DNA of 64,000 nucleotides. Origin: Chitinophaga terrae (ex Kim and Jung 2007) (GTDB taxonomy: Bacteria; Bacteroidota; Bacteroidia; Chitinophagales; Chitinophagaceae). The translations under genes and the position numbers were made by a program. The stretch's first letter is position 1. Each line of letters starts with the position of its first letter. Under the pieces are notes generated by a model. That model ran no database searches. It had not been told where the DNA came from and was given only the letters and a program-made list of their open reading frames with translations. Shown here in pieces: positions 8,891 through 16,807 of the stretch. The DNA lies in contig NZ_FNRL01000005.1 of the NCBI RefSeq assembly GCF_900107795.1, positions 236,040 to 300,039 on the forward strand, in the 5' to 3' direction.

Positions 8891-8922
8891 TTGGAAAATT
8901 GATATTTTTCTTCGTATATTTG
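8891..8922 (+). promoter_or_regulatory. Full Bacteroidetes-type promoter in a long intergenic region
   Basis: TTG (8891-8893), a 21-bp spacer and TATATTTG (8915-8922) fit the TTG-N19-21-TAnnTTTG consensus exactly. The next feature downstream is a very short open frame at 8981. The region 8781-9775 has no long gene; its other contents are listed separately. Confidence 0.6.
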
Positions 8923-8980
8923 ATGTAGAAACAACAACAAAGTCAAAAATTATCAAATTATAAAAATATTTACATATACG

Positions 8981-9007
8981 ATGACTGCAAAATCTAAACT
9001 TGTTTAA
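8981..9007 (+). CDS. Possible 8-residue leader peptide or gene remnant
   Basis: ATG at 8981 opens MTAKSKLV followed by TAA, about 60 bp behind a consensus promoter. The start looks like a genuine protein beginning (small polar residues, two lysines), but the frame closes at once and nothing recognisable continues in another frame. It could be a leader peptide, the surviving end of a lost gene, or chance. An AT-only inverted repeat (AAGAAAAA/TTTTTCTT) follows at 9006-9033. Confidence 0.2.
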   Translation: MTAKSKLV

Positions 9008-9111
9008 GAAAAATTTAACCTGCTTTTTTTCTTATAAAGTAGTTTTGGTCCGACCTTTGACTTATTAAATACAGAAGAGAATTATCAATCTTCTGTAAAA
9101 TCAAAGAATAA

Positions 9112-9125
9112 CTAAAACGTTTTAG
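9112..9125. promoter_or_regulatory. Perfect 14-bp palindrome, operator candidate
   Basis: CTAAAACGTTTTAG is its own reverse complement. With its centre 16 bp upstream of the TATTTTTG element at 9136 it covers the expected -33 position of that promoter. The AACGTT core resembles LacI-family operators, but the regulator is unknown. A second inverted repeat, ACAGAAGA (9071-9078) with TCTTCTGT (9089-9096), lies just upstream. Confidence 0.5.
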
Positions 9126-9135
9126 CAAAATATCG

Positions 9136-9143
9136 TATTTTTG
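9136..9143 (+). promoter_or_regulatory. -7 element of small RNA candidate 1
   Basis: TATTTTTG fits TAnnTTTG and stands 11 bp before the conserved CATAACGTGG of the RNA-like unit. Initiation would fall at about 9150. Confidence 0.5.
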
Positions 9144-9149
9144 TATCAG

Positions 9150-9209
9150 TTTTTCATAACGTGGAATTTATAAAGGCAAACGGCTCTGATCGCAGAGCCG
9201 TATTTTTTT
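9150..9209 (+). ncRNA. Small RNA candidate, copy 1
   Basis: A ~60-nt unit made of the conserved TTTTCATAACGTGGAATTT, a short A-rich linker with GGCAAACGG, and a 9-bp hairpin (ACGGCTCTG / CAGAGCCGT, loop ATCG) followed by TATTTTTTTG. A second unit with the same first block and the same layout, but a different hairpin sequence, lies 218 bp downstream. Conservation of the block plus compensatory change in the stem argue for a transcribed RNA ending at its own terminator. I do not recognise the family. Confidence 0.5.
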
Positions 9210-9365
9210 GCCCTAAACCCACCCAAGCAGGCCAATTTTCGCCAAAAAATGATACATTTTCATCCTTTTTAAAAAAAATTGAAAAAATATTGGCCTTTCC
9301 GTTTACCTTTTTTGTATAATATTGTTATGTAATAAAACGGGCGAATAACCTGATAGTTATTTCGT

Positions 9366-9428
9366 TTGTTTTCATAACGTGGAATTTTAAAATGCAACGG
9401 TCCCGATTCTTCGGGACCGGTTTTGTTT
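9366..9428 (+). ncRNA. Small RNA candidate, copy 2
   Basis: It shares TTTTCATAACGTGGAATTT and the following AAA-GCAACGG context with copy 1. Its hairpin, CGGTCCCGA / TCGGGACCG with loop TTCT, also has 9 bp but an unrelated sequence, and is followed by GTTTTGTTT. The upstream promoter is weaker than for copy 1; TATTTCG at 9358 is the closest -7 match. Nothing upstream of the shared block is alike in the two copies. Confidence 0.45.
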
Positions 9429-9461
9429 CACGCAAAGGGGGTAAGGGAGGCAAAGAGGCGT

Positions 9462-9670
9462 AAGATTTTTTTAAGAAAGAAAAAGTAAGGGGATAAGATT
9501 TTTTAAGAAAGAAGAAGTAAGAGGGCAAGATTTTTTAAGAAAGAAGAAAGTGAGGGGATAAGATCTTTAAGAAAGAAGAAGTAAGGGGACAAGATTGTTA
9601 AGAAAGAAGAAGTAAGGGACAAGACTTTTAAAGAAAGAAGAAGTAAAAAAGTAAGAGGGCAAGATTTTTT
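9462..9670. repeat. A-rich tandem repeat of ~32 bp, six units
   Basis: Units start with AAGAT or AAGAC at about 9462, 9495, 9527, 9560, 9591 and 9621, with a last start at 9661. Each reads roughly AAGATTTTTTAAGAAAGAAG then AAGTAAGGGG. Purines and T-runs give open frames of low complexity on both strands that I do not regard as genes. The first part (9429-9461) shows CACGCAAAGG and CAAAGAGGCGTAAG, related to the 68-bp repeat at 1677. Confidence 0.85.
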
Positions 9671-9724
9671 TATATAAAAAGGAGGAGCGAAGAATGTATA
9701 TGTACATTACATTCTTCGCTCCTC
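9664..9724 (-). terminator. Terminator of carA, 17-bp stem
   Basis: GAGGAGCGAAGAATGTA (9682-9698) and TACATTCTTCGCTCCTC (9708-9724) are perfect complements with a 9-nt loop. Read on the minus strand the stem is followed by CTTTTTATAT. It lies 52 bp behind the carA stop. Confidence 0.85.
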
Positions 9725-9775
9725 TTTATATTTCTTATGTTTCTTTGCTTTCTTATGCCGCTCTGCGTGCAACCG

Positions 9776-10888
9776 CTACTTTTTATGCTTACGGATCAGA
9801 GAGAAGAAGTCGTCGAACAGGTAGCGGCTATCGAATGGTCCCGGAGTTGATTCGGGGTGATATTGCACACTGAATGCCGGTTTATTCTTCATCCTGATAC
9901 CTTCTACTGTGCCATCGTTCAGGTTCACGTGTGTCACTTCAATATTTTCATTGGCAGCAACCGCATTGGCGTCAACTGCGAACCCGTGGTTCTGGGTAGT
10001 GATTTCACAAAGGCCAGTTTGCAGGTTCTTTACCGGGTGATTCAGACCGCGGTGACCATGGTGCATTTTGTAAGTAGGAATATCGTTAGCCAATGCCAGT
10101 AACTGGTGACCAAGGCAGATACCAAACATTGGTTTCTCTGCATCCAGGATCTTTTTCACTGTATCTACTGCATATTTCAACGGCGCAGGATCGCCAGGGC
10201 CGTTTGACACGAAGTATGCATCCGGTTTGAACTCTTCAAGCACTTCGAAAGGAGTGTCGGTAGGGAAAACCTGCAGGTAAGCGCCTTTTTCGGAAAGGCA
10301 TTTCAGCATGTTCCTTTTTACACCATTGTCCATTACCGCGATACGGATATCTGCAGCCGGATCACCTACATTGTACGCCTCTTTGGTAGAAACTTCCTTG
10401 CAAAGCGCAAGGCCTTCCATGGAAGGAACTTTAGCCAGCTCAGCCTTCAGTTTTTCTACATCCAGGATCTCAGAAGAAATAATACAGTTCATTGCTCCTT
10501 TGCTCCTGATATGAGAAACCAGTGCACGGGTATCTACATCATAAATAGCTACCAGACCGTTATCTGTCAGGAACTTTTCCAATGACTCATCTGCCATTTT
10601 CCTGGAATAATTGTAGGAGATGTTTTTAGCAATTAAACCACTGATCTTCACACTACTACTCTCTACATCATCCTTCTTGGTACCATAGTTACCAATGTAG
10701 CAGTTGTTCATTATAAGTACCTGTCCTTTATAAGAAGGGTCTGTAAACACTTCCTGGTAACCCGTCATACCGGTATTGAAAGCTAACTCACCGGCAGCTG
10801 TGCCAATTTTCCCAAAAGCTTTTCCCTGAAAAACCGTACCGTCGTCTAACAGCAGTATGGCAGGTTGGATGGTTCTTGTCTGAGGCAT
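9776..10888 (-). CDS. carA: Carbamoyl-phosphate synthase small subunit
   Basis: A 370-residue cytoplasmic glutaminase subunit that supplies ammonia to the large subunit (CarB) for carbamoyl phosphate, feeding arginine and pyrimidine synthesis. The N-terminal CPSase_sm domain includes FQGKAFGKIGTAAGELAFNTGMTGYQE, of which GELAFNTGMTGYQE is the family hallmark. The C-terminal class I glutamine amidotransferase domain has the nucleophile Cys in GICLGHQ and the His-Glu pair in QYHPEST. Length is normal. carB is not adjacent; the gene is monocistronic with a strong terminator. The start at 10888 gives the usual N-terminus. Confidence 0.97.
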   Translation of the reverse strand: MPQTRTIQPAILLLDDGTVFQGKAFGKIGTAAGELAFNTGMTGYQEVFTDPSYKGQVLIMNNCYIGNYGTKKDDVESSSVKISGLIAKNISYNYSRKMADESLEKFLTDNGLVAIYDVDTRALVSHIRSKGAMNCIISSEILDVEKLKAELAKVPSMEGLALCKEVSTKEAYNVGDPAADIRIAVMDNGVKRNMLKCLSEKGAYLQVFPTDTPFEVLEEFKPDAYFVSNGPGDPAPLKYAVDTVKKILDAEKPMFGICLGHQLLALANDIPTYKMHHGHRGLNHPVKNLQTGLCEITTQNHGFAVDANAVAANENIEVTHVNLNDGTVEGIRMKNKPAFSVQYHPESTPGPFDSRYLFDDFFSLIRKHKK

Positions 10889-10911
10889 TTGTGGTATCTG
10901 TGTTGTTTTAT

Positions 10912-10953
10912 ATTTTAAAAAAAACCTTCAAGGGATTGTTGGCCCTGAAGGTT
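10912..10953 (-). terminator. Terminator of the zinc-ribbon protein gene
   Basis: AACCTTCA-A-GGG (10923-10934) pairs with CCCTGAAGGTT (10943-10953) apart from one bulged A. On the minus strand it is followed by a run of eight T. It sits between the zinc-ribbon gene and carA, so it could also act on carA leader transcription. Confidence 0.75.
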
Positions 10954-11026
10954 CGGATAAAAAACCGTGCAAAGTTATGAAATGCAACAGTTAATTGCAG
11001 ATTTTTTTTGTCGTTATAGGAATATG

Positions 11027-11854
11027 TTACTTAATTTTTACAGATTTTAACACTCTTTGCGCAACCTGGCGCCCGATGGGGTCGTCATCCCGGTACTGAA
11101 GCAGGATCTGCCATCGATTATTGCCCTTTATCATAATGAGATTGCAGAAAGCCAGGCGCAGCGCTCCTTTGTATAAATAATTCCCTTCTTCCAACACTCC
11201 CTGAACCCCGGAAATCAGCACAGGAACCGGCTTGCAATTTATATCCGTGGCCGCTCCCTTCATTTGCATGCCCAGGTGTGATGCGGTGATAGCCTGCTCC
11301 AGTGTATTGGTTACACTAGGCAGATAACTATACATATTCACGGTAATACGTATCCCACTCTCTTCCTCGTTGCTATAGCTTTTTGCATATTCAACAGTTT
11401 TGGCAGTTTCCTCATCCAATGGCTGGTCGTGGATCCATAATTTAACCGGGGTACTTATCTCCAGGGCCTGGCGGCCTATGGTGGCGGTAGCCCAGGGGCT
11501 ATACAGATAGGTGGAAGGAACTTTCTGGTAAAGGAAAGAGATAACAGCTTTCTTACCGAAAAGGCTCCCCGTAACGGCTATCAATACCAGGAGCAGCGAG
11601 AGGAACAGGACCAGTTTACTTTTATTGGCAGGCAGCATTGCGTTCCTTAAAGCGGTTTTCAGCCTCGATGGCTTTTCTGCTTTGATCACTACTCCTACTT
11701 CGCTGGTATATTCAGCGAACGAACCTGTGGGGTGTAATATCTTCCAGTCGCCGAAGGTTGGCGTTAACTTTTTACTGCAGGTATCGCAGAAGGTCAGGTA
11801 TTCGGAGGTCAGCGGATTGGGATGCCCGCAGTGTTGGCAGCGCAGGTACTTCAT
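11027..11854 (-). CDS. Zinc-ribbon membrane protein of unknown function
   Basis: A 275-residue protein. The N-terminus has two CxxC pairs (CQHCGHPNP and CDTC, residues ~5-28), a small zinc ribbon. One transmembrane segment (LVLFLSLLLVLIAVTGSLFG) lies at ~80-100 and is followed by a ~170-residue domain expected on the periplasmic side. I recognise no family in the C-terminal domain. The layout, a cytoplasmic zinc ribbon tethered to an extracytoplasmic domain, suggests a sensor or scaffold, but this is inference. It is transcribed away from nothing obvious: rplQ lies upstream in the same direction and is separated from it by a terminator. Confidence 0.7.
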   Translation of the reverse strand: MKYLRCQHCGHPNPLTSEYLTFCDTCSKKLTPTFGDWKILHPTGSFAEYTSEVGVVIKAEKPSRLKTALRNAMLPANKSKLVLFLSLLLVLIAVTGSLFGKKAVISFLYQKVPSTYLYSPWATATIGRQALEISTPVKLWIHDQPLDEETAKTVEYAKSYSNEEESGIRITVNMYSYLPSVTNTLEQAITASHLGMQMKGAATDINCKPVPVLISGVQGVLEEGNYLYKGALRLAFCNLIMIKGNNRWQILLQYRDDDPIGRQVAQRVLKSVKIK

Positions 11855-11913
11855 AGGGAGATCGTTATAAGCTATTCCAGCCGTAATATTACAAAATTTC
11901 CAAATTTATATAC

Positions 11914-11950
11914 GCATAAAAAAAGACAAAGCGAACGCCTTGTCTTTTTT
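11914..11950 (-). terminator. Terminator ending the ribosomal superoperon
   Basis: AAAAAAGACAA (11919-11929) and TTGTCTTTTTT (11940-11950) are perfect complements with GCG...CGCC bases in the loop region. It lies about 20 bp behind rplQ, the last gene of the run. Confidence 0.85.
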
Positions 11951-11969
11951 CGAGTATTGTTTTGTAAAA

Positions 11970-12476
11970 CTACTCAGCTTTTGATTCAGTAGCATCAGCT
12001 GCCGGAGCGGCTGGAGCTTCAGGAGCAGCGGTTGCTGCATCTTCTGCTTTCTTTTTAGAACCACCTGCACGACGAGTTTTCTTAGCAGGAGCTTTTTCAG
12101 TTGTTTTACCGTAAACTTCGTTGAAGTCAACCAGTTCGATCAATGCTACTTCAGCATTATCACCAACACGTTTACCCAGTTTAATGATACGGGTGTAACC
12201 GCCTGGACGGTTAGCGATTTTCTCACTGATAGTGCCGAACAGTTCCTTGATAGCTTCTTTATCCTGTAAGTAGCTGAAAACGATCCTGCGGTTGTGAGTA
12301 GAATCGGTTTTACTTCTGGTCAGGATTGGTTCAACGTATACGCGCAGTGCTTTTGCTTTAGCAAGAGTAGTGGTGATACGTTTGTGGCTGATCAGTTCGC
12401 AAGCCAGGTTTGACATCAGGGCTTTGCGGTGGGAAGCAGTTCTGCTTAATTTGTTTAATTTAACTCCGTGACGCAT
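11970..12476 (-). CDS. rplQ: 50S ribosomal protein L17
   Basis: A 168-residue large-subunit protein near the tunnel exit. Residues 1-125 hold the conserved L17 core ([21 protein letters not shown] at the start, [20 protein letters not shown]). The last ~40 residues form an Ala/Lys/Glu-rich low-complexity tail, an extension typical of Bacteroidetes L17 (E. coli L17 is about 127 residues). It is the last gene of the alpha part of the superoperon, with a terminator behind it. The gap to rpoA contains a small hairpin (TGTGATGA / TCATCACA, 12534-12557). Confidence 0.98.
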   Translation of the reverse strand: MRHGVKLNKLSRTASHRKALMSNLACELISHKRITTTLAKAKALRVYVEPILTRSKTDSTHNRRIVFSYLQDKEAIKELFGTISEKIANRPGGYTRIIKLGKRVGDNAEVALIELVDFNEVYGKTTEKAPAKKTRRAGGSKKKAEDAATAAPEAPAAPAADATESKAE

Positions 12477-12566
12477 GACATTTTGATTTATCCCTTACAC
12501 CGTGTCAGGAATTGTAAGGTACTTTAATAAGAATGTGATGAACATTGGCTCATCACATATGATATA

Positions 12567-13562
12567 CTATTCTTCTTCCAGTTTCAGTTTAGAAAGATCC
12601 ATACCGAAGTGCAGACCTCTTTCGCCTAAAACCTGTTCAATTTCACTGAGAGATTTTTGACCGAAGTTTCTGAATTTCATCAGTTCTTCCTGTTCGTATT
12701 GAACGAGTTCGCTCAGGGAGTTGATTTTTGCTGCTTTCAGACAGTTGAATGCACGCACGCTCAGATCCAGGTCTTCCAGTGGTGTTTTCAGTATCTTGCG
12801 CAGTTGCAGTGTTTGTTCGTCCACTACATCTTCTTTCTCAGTGTCTTTAGTATCAAAGCTGATGTTTTCATCAGTAATGATCATCAGGTGCTGGATCAGG
12901 ATGCGGGAAGCTTGTTTCACTGCTTCTTCCGGATGGATAGTACCGTCTGTGACAACCTCCATAACGAGTTTCTCATAGTCAGTTTTCTGTTCCACACGGG
13001 TATTTTCTATGCTATACTTTACATTCTTGATAGGAGTAAAGATAGAGTCAATTGCGATGTAGCCAAATACTGCATCTTTGGGTTTGTTTTCTTCTGCAGG
13101 AACATAACCGCGGCCTTTACCGATGGTCAATTCGATATCCATTTTAGCAGAAGGGTCAAGGGTGCAGATCAGCAAATCCGGGTTCATGATCTGGAAAGAG
13201 CTGGTAGCTTTTTCGATCATGTCGGCACGGAATTCAGTTTTACCCTTAATTGAAAGCGTGATTTTTTCGTTGGTCACGTCGTTTTCAGAGATTCTCTTGA
13301 AACGTACTTGTTTCAGGTTCAGGATGATCTCTGTAACGTCTTCGGTTACACCTTTCAGTGTAGCGAATTCGTGATCTGCGCCTTCAATTTTAATACCCAC
13401 AATGGCATAGCCCTCCAAAGAAGACAACAGTACGCGACGTAACGCATTACCGACAGTCACACCATAACCTGGTTCTAATGGACGGAATTCGAATTGAGCT
13501 TCAAAGTCAGTAGACTTCTGCAATACGATCTTATCAGGTTTCTGGAAATTTAAAATTGCCAT
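12567..13562 (-). CDS. rpoA: RNA polymerase alpha subunit
   Basis: A 331-residue protein that nucleates RNA polymerase assembly. Residues ~1-230 form the dimerisation domain ([28 protein letters not shown] is the diagnostic region). A flexible linker follows, and residues ~255-331 form the C-terminal DNA- and activator-binding domain ([17 protein letters not shown]...). Length is normal. Its position between rpsD and rplQ is the usual bacterial arrangement. A 13-bp hairpin separates it from rpsD. Confidence 0.98.
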   Translation of the reverse strand: MAILNFQKPDKIVLQKSTDFEAQFEFRPLEPGYGVTVGNALRRVLLSSLEGYAIVGIKIEGADHEFATLKGVTEDVTEIILNLKQVRFKRISENDVTNEKITLSIKGKTEFRADMIEKATSSFQIMNPDLLICTLDPSAKMDIELTIGKGRGYVPAEENKPKDAVFGYIAIDSIFTPIKNVKYSIENTRVEQKTDYEKLVMEVVTDGTIHPEEAVKQASRILIQHLMIITDENISFDTKDTEKEDVVDEQTLQLRKILKTPLEDLDLSVRAFNCLKAAKINSLSELVQYEQEELMKFRNFGQKSLSEIEQVLGERGLHFGMDLSKLKLEEE

Positions 13563-13594
13563 TGATATGATAGATTTATTTGTGAATATTAGGC

Positions 13595-13624
13595 TAGTCC
13601 ATGACCTTTCCAGGTCATGGACTA
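13595..13624. other. 13-bp intercistronic hairpin, rpsD-rpoA
   Basis: TAGTCCATGACCT (13595-13607) and AGGTCATGGACTA (13612-13624) pair perfectly with a TTCC loop. No T-run follows on the minus strand, so this is unlikely to be a terminator. It may mark an mRNA processing or stabilising structure between rpsD and rpoA. Confidence 0.75.
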
Positions 13625-13630
13625 ATATTA

Positions 13631-14236
13631 TTACTTAGAGTACAATTCTACGATCAGTTGTTCCTTGATGTTTTCAGGAACGCTCTCTCTCTCAGGATAA
13701 GCAATGAATACACCTTTCATTTCTTTTTCATTCCAATCCAACCAGCTGAATTTAGGATTTTTTCCGCGAATAACGCTGGTTAAAGCAGAATTGTTTGCAG
13801 TCTTGTTTTTCAGACCGATAACATCACCTGGTTTCAGTTGGTAAGATGGTGTATTAACTACGATACCGTTTACAGTGATGTGTTTGTGAGAAACCAACTG
13901 GCGGGCAGCCGGACGGGAAGGAGCGATACCCAGGCGGAAAACAGTGTTATCCAGACGGGCTTCCAGTAATTTGATCAATACTTCACCGGCAACACCTTTT
14001 CTACGGGTAGCCTCATCGAACAAATTGCGGAACTGACGTTCTAACAGACCGTAAGTGTATTTCGCTTTTTGTTTTTCTCTTAATTGCAGTGCGTATTCGC
14101 CTAATTGTTTGCGTTTACGGTTTGCGCCATGCTGACCCGGAGGGTTGCTGTTTTTTCCTAAATACTTACCATTACCGAGAATGGGTTCACCAAAAATTCT
14201 GGAAATTTTGGTCTTTGGTCCAGTGTACCTTGCCAT
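13631..14236 (-). CDS. rpsD: 30S ribosomal protein S4
   Basis: A 201-residue primary 16S rRNA-binding protein. The start [19 protein letters not shown] and [17 protein letters not shown] are conserved. An S4 RNA-binding domain at ~92-155 holds [20 protein letters not shown] with [10 protein letters not shown]. In E. coli S4 also represses the alpha operon; whether it does so here is not visible, although the downstream rpoA leader has a hairpin. No N-terminal cysteine zinc motif is present. Confidence 0.98.
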   Translation of the reverse strand: MARYTGPKTKISRIFGEPILGNGKYLGKNSNPPGQHGANRKRKQLGEYALQLREKQKAKYTYGLLERQFRNLFDEATRRKGVAGEVLIKLLEARLDNTVFRLGIAPSRPAARQLVSHKHITVNGIVVNTPSYQLKPGDVIGLKNKTANNSALTSVIRGKNPKFSWLDWNEKEMKGVFIAYPERESVPENIKEQLIVELYSK

Positions 14237-14332
14237 GTTTTAAATATACTTTAGATTTTTTAGTTAATGATGCATGCTCTTCAAAAAATCTGAAAACCTG
14301 ATCATGCACCCAGTTGAGAATAAACTACAACG

Positions 14333-14370
14333 TCCAAATACCAAGCATCGCGAGAAGCCTGGTATTTGGA
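14333..14370. other. 11-bp intercistronic hairpin, rpsK-rpsD
   Basis: TCCAAATACCA (14333-14343) and TGGTATTTGGA (14360-14370) are perfect complements. It lies 18 bp behind the rpsK stop in a 152-bp gap that contains no gene. Confidence 0.7.
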
Positions 14371-14388
14371 TGTCGTGTATATATTTTA

Positions 14389-14790
14389 CTATACTCTTCT
14401 TTTCTTAGGAGGACGGCAACCGTTGTGAGGCAGAGGAGTTACATCCTTGATCATATTCACTTCGATACCGGAATTTGCGATAGCACGGATAGCGCTTTCA
14501 CGACCAGCTCCAGGGCCTTTTACAAAAACGTCAGCCCTTTTCAAACCAGAGTCCATAGCTACTTTAGCAGCATCCTGAGCAGCTAACTGAGCTGCATACG
14601 GAGTATTCTTTTTAGAACCTCTGAAGCCCATTTTACCAGCAGAAGACCAGGAAATAACCTGACCGTGTTTGTTGGTGATGCTTACGATGATGTTGTTAAA
14701 GCTAGCAGAGATATGTACATCTCCGTAGATATCTACTTTTACTACTCTTTTCTTACTAGGAGCAGCTTTTGTATTATTTGCTTTTGCCAT
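14389..14790 (-). CDS. rpsK: 30S ribosomal protein S11
   Basis: A 133-residue platform protein of the small subunit. The conserved [32 protein letters not shown] and the C-terminal [18 protein letters not shown] block are all present. Length is normal with a short Lys/Ala-rich N-terminal tail. It is cotranscribed between rpsM and rpsD. Confidence 0.98.
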   Translation of the reverse strand: MAKANNTKAAPSKKRVVKVDIYGDVHISASFNNIIVSITNKHGQVISWSSAGKMGFRGSKKNTPYAAQLAAQDAAKVAMDSGLKRADVFVKGPGAGRESAIRAIANSGIEVNMIKDVTPLPHNGCRPPKKRRV

Positions 14791-14895
14791 AATGATTTAA
14801 ATTCCAAATATGAAATTCCACATCCCAAATTCCTGACTCACTGTCATTGAAACCCCGCTGATTCGGACTGGGATTTCAATCTGGGATTTTATTTA

Positions 14896-15276
14896 TTATT
14901 TCTTAGTTGCTTTTTTCTTACCTGCTACTGTCTTACGTTTACCCTTACGAGTACGGCTGTTAGTACGAGTGCGCTGGCCTCTCACCGGTAAGCCTTTCCT
15001 ATGACGCAGACCACGGTAGCAAGCGATATCCAGCAAGCGCTTGATATTCATTTGTACTTCAGAACGCAGTTGACCCTCTACCTTAAACTCGCCGTTGATA
15101 ATGTTACGGATGGCAGCTTGTTCATCGTCATTCCAATCCTTCACTTTTTTATTTACATCAATTTCCGCCTTGTTCAGGATATATTGGGCGGTAGAACGGC
15201 CTATACCGAAAATATAGGTGAGGCCAATTTCTCCTCTTTTATTTTTAGGAAGATCTATACCGGCTATACGTGCCAT
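14896..15276 (-). CDS. rpsM: 30S ribosomal protein S13
   Basis: A 126-residue head protein of the 30S subunit that contacts S19 and P-site tRNA. The start [21 protein letters not shown], the helix-two-turn-helix region IFGIGRSTA and the C-terminal [18 protein letters not shown] are conserved, followed by a basic tail reaching between tRNAs. Length is normal. Its gap to rpsK holds an imperfect hairpin (TTGAAA-CCC / GGG-TTTCAA, about 14848-14878). Confidence 0.98.
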   Translation of the reverse strand: MARIAGIDLPKNKRGEIGLTYIFGIGRSTAQYILNKAEIDVNKKVKDWNDDEQAAIRNIINGEFKVEGQLRSEVQMNIKRLLDIACYRGLRHRKGLPVRGQRTRTNSRTRKGKRKTVAGKKKATKK

Positions 15277-15335
15277 ATTTCTATTTTAGATTTTATATGA
15301 TTCTGATTAAAAAATCAAATTCCGTCAAGTAATGA

Positions 15336-15452
15336 TTATCCCTGACGTTGTTTGAAGCGAGGGTTCTTTTTGTTGATCACCAACAGAACACCTTTTCTAC
15401 GAACTATTTTACAATCCGCACTTCTTTTTTTGATTGCAGCTCTTACCTTCAT
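15336..15452 (-). CDS. rpmJ: 50S ribosomal protein L36
   Basis: A 38-residue gene too short for most gene lists. It starts [20 protein letters not shown] and ends NPRFKQRQG, which is the L36 pattern. Only one cysteine (C14) is kept and the CxxC...C..H zinc ligands are missing, so this is the zinc-independent type. It lies between infA and rpsM as in other Bacteroidetes, 59 bp before rpsM. Confidence 0.96.
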   Translation of the reverse strand: MKVRAAIKKRSADCKIVRRKGVLLVINKKNPRFKQRQG

Positions 15453-15524
15453 GATTATTACTTTATAAAAGGTTATGATATTTTTTTAATTATTTTCCCA
15501 GCCCCGCTACTTCTTTTCCAATCC

Positions 15525-15743
15525 TTATTTGTACCTGAAAATAATACGGCCTCTAGACAGGTCGTATGGGCTCATCTCTACGCCCACCTTATCTCCTGGC
15601 AGAATGCGTATGTAGTGCATTCTCATTTTACCAGAAATGGTGGCCAGGATCTCATGCCCGTTTTCCAGTTTTACACGGAACATAGCGTTCGATAAGGCTT
15701 CTAAAATAATTCCATCCTGTTTAATGAGTGCCTGTTTTGCCAT
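15525..15743 (-). CDS. infA: Translation initiation factor IF-1
   Basis: A 72-residue OB-fold protein that binds the ribosomal A site during initiation. The conserved [22 protein letters not shown] and [20 protein letters not shown] blocks cover nearly the whole protein. Length is exactly that of the family. A -7 element (TATCTTTG on the minus strand, 15761-15768) sits 18 bp upstream, so an internal promoter in front of infA is possible. Confidence 0.98.
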   Translation of the reverse strand: MAKQALIKQDGIILEALSNAMFRVKLENGHEILATISGKMRMHYIRILPGDKVGVEMSPYDLSRGRIIFRYK

Positions 15744-15760
15744 AAAAATTTTTAGGACTG

Positions 15761-15768
15761 CAAAGATA
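15761..15768 (-). promoter_or_regulatory. Possible internal promoter before infA
   Basis: On the minus strand TATCTTTG fits TAnnTTTG. No TTG is found at 19-21 bp, so the promoter is only half supported. It lies in the 149-bp gap between map and infA, the second widest gap of the lower operon part. Confidence 0.4.
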
Positions 15769-15892
15769 GCATTTATCTTTTGAAATAGAAAAATTTACCT
15801 CGATTATTATTAATATCGCTAGTTTTTTTATTGAAATCTGCTTTTTTCTTCAGCTTTTTGGCCTAATATTAAACAATTACAATATAACCAGA

Positions 15893-16693
15893 CTAATAAT
15901 TTGTGTTTAACGCAGGGTTGTTTTTCTCTGCTTTTTCAATTTCAGTAAAAGAAGACAATATATCTGCCTTTCCTTTAGCAACCGCTACCGTATGCTCAAA
16001 GTGAACGGATGGGCTGCCATCGCGGGTTACCACTGTCCATCCGTCTTCAGAATATTCAACATCCTTGGAACGGAGGTTGATCATCGGCTCAATAGCAATC
16101 ACCAGTCCTTCTTTCATTACAGGGCCGCTACCTCTTTTACCATAGTTAGGCACCTGGGGGTCTTCATGTAAATGACGGCCCAGTCCATGTCCTACCAGTT
16201 CCCGTACCACGCCGTATCCTCTCTCCTTCTCTGTATATTCCTGGATAGCATAGGAGATATCCCCTATCCTGTTCCCTACTACCGCTTTTTCAATTCCTTT
16301 ATACAAAGCCTGTTTGGTAGCTCCCATCAGGCGAAGTACGTTCTCCTGTACATTTCCGATAGCGAAGGTGTAGGCGCTGTCTGAATGGAAACCATTCATA
16401 TATACTCCAACATCTACGGTAAGGATATCGCCATCTTTCAGTACATAATCATTGGGGATTCCGTGAACTACCGCCTCGTTTACCGAAATACAACAGGCGG
16501 CAGGAAAGCCTTTATAGTTCTTAAAAGACGGAGTTCCACCATTGTCAACGATGTATTTATCTGCAATTGCGTCCACTTCCAGGGTAGTCATCCCGGGTTT
16601 CAGTTTAGCAGCAACTTCGGCCAGGGCTCCACTCAGGACTTGTGCACTCTTACGGATCAGCTCTATTTCTTCCTTCGTCTTATAGTGAATCAT
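15893..16693 (-). CDS. map: Methionine aminopeptidase, type I
   Basis: A 266-residue cytosolic metalloprotease that removes the initiator methionine from nascent proteins. Both metal aspartates are visible in DVGVYMNGFHSDSAYTF. The histidine is in VGHGLGRHLHEDP, and the two glutamates are in AIEPMI and HFEHTVAV. Length is slightly above the E. coli enzyme because of a C-terminal extension of about 20 residues. Its place between secY and infA is the common Bacteroidetes and Gram-positive order. A terminator-like hairpin separates it from secY. Confidence 0.97.
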   Translation of the reverse strand: MIHYKTKEEIELIRKSAQVLSGALAEVAAKLKPGMTTLEVDAIADKYIVDNGGTPSFKNYKGFPAACCISVNEAVVHGIPNDYVLKDGDILTVDVGVYMNGFHSDSAYTFAIGNVQENVLRLMGATKQALYKGIEKAVVGNRIGDISYAIQEYTEKERGYGVVRELVGHGLGRHLHEDPQVPNYGKRGSGPVMKEGLVIAIEPMINLRSKDVEYSEDGWTVVTRDGSPSVHFEHTVAVAKGKADILSSFTEIEKAEKNNPALNTNY

Positions 16694-16730
16694 AACAATC
16701 CTTTGTTTCTTCGGGTAAAGCTTACCCTAT

Positions 16731-16774
16731 CAAAAAATAATATAGCCACTAAAGCGGTAAGCTTCTGTGGCTAT
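16731..16774 (-). terminator. Terminator-like hairpin between secY and map
   Basis: ATAGCCAC (16742-16749) and GTGGCTAT (16767-16774) pair. On the minus strand the stem is followed by ATTATTTTTTG. It lies 33 bp behind secY and may reduce readthrough into map. It is not a full stop if map has no promoter of its own, and none was seen. Confidence 0.55.
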
Positions 16775-16807
16775 TTATTGTGCTTGAACACTTACGCGTT
16801 CAATGAC

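Noticed and set aside
9325..9528. 67-codon minus-strand frame within the purine-rich repeats
   Set aside because: It is made of translated 32-bp repeat units (Phe/Leu/Lys runs) and of the small RNA terminator; low complexity and no start context.
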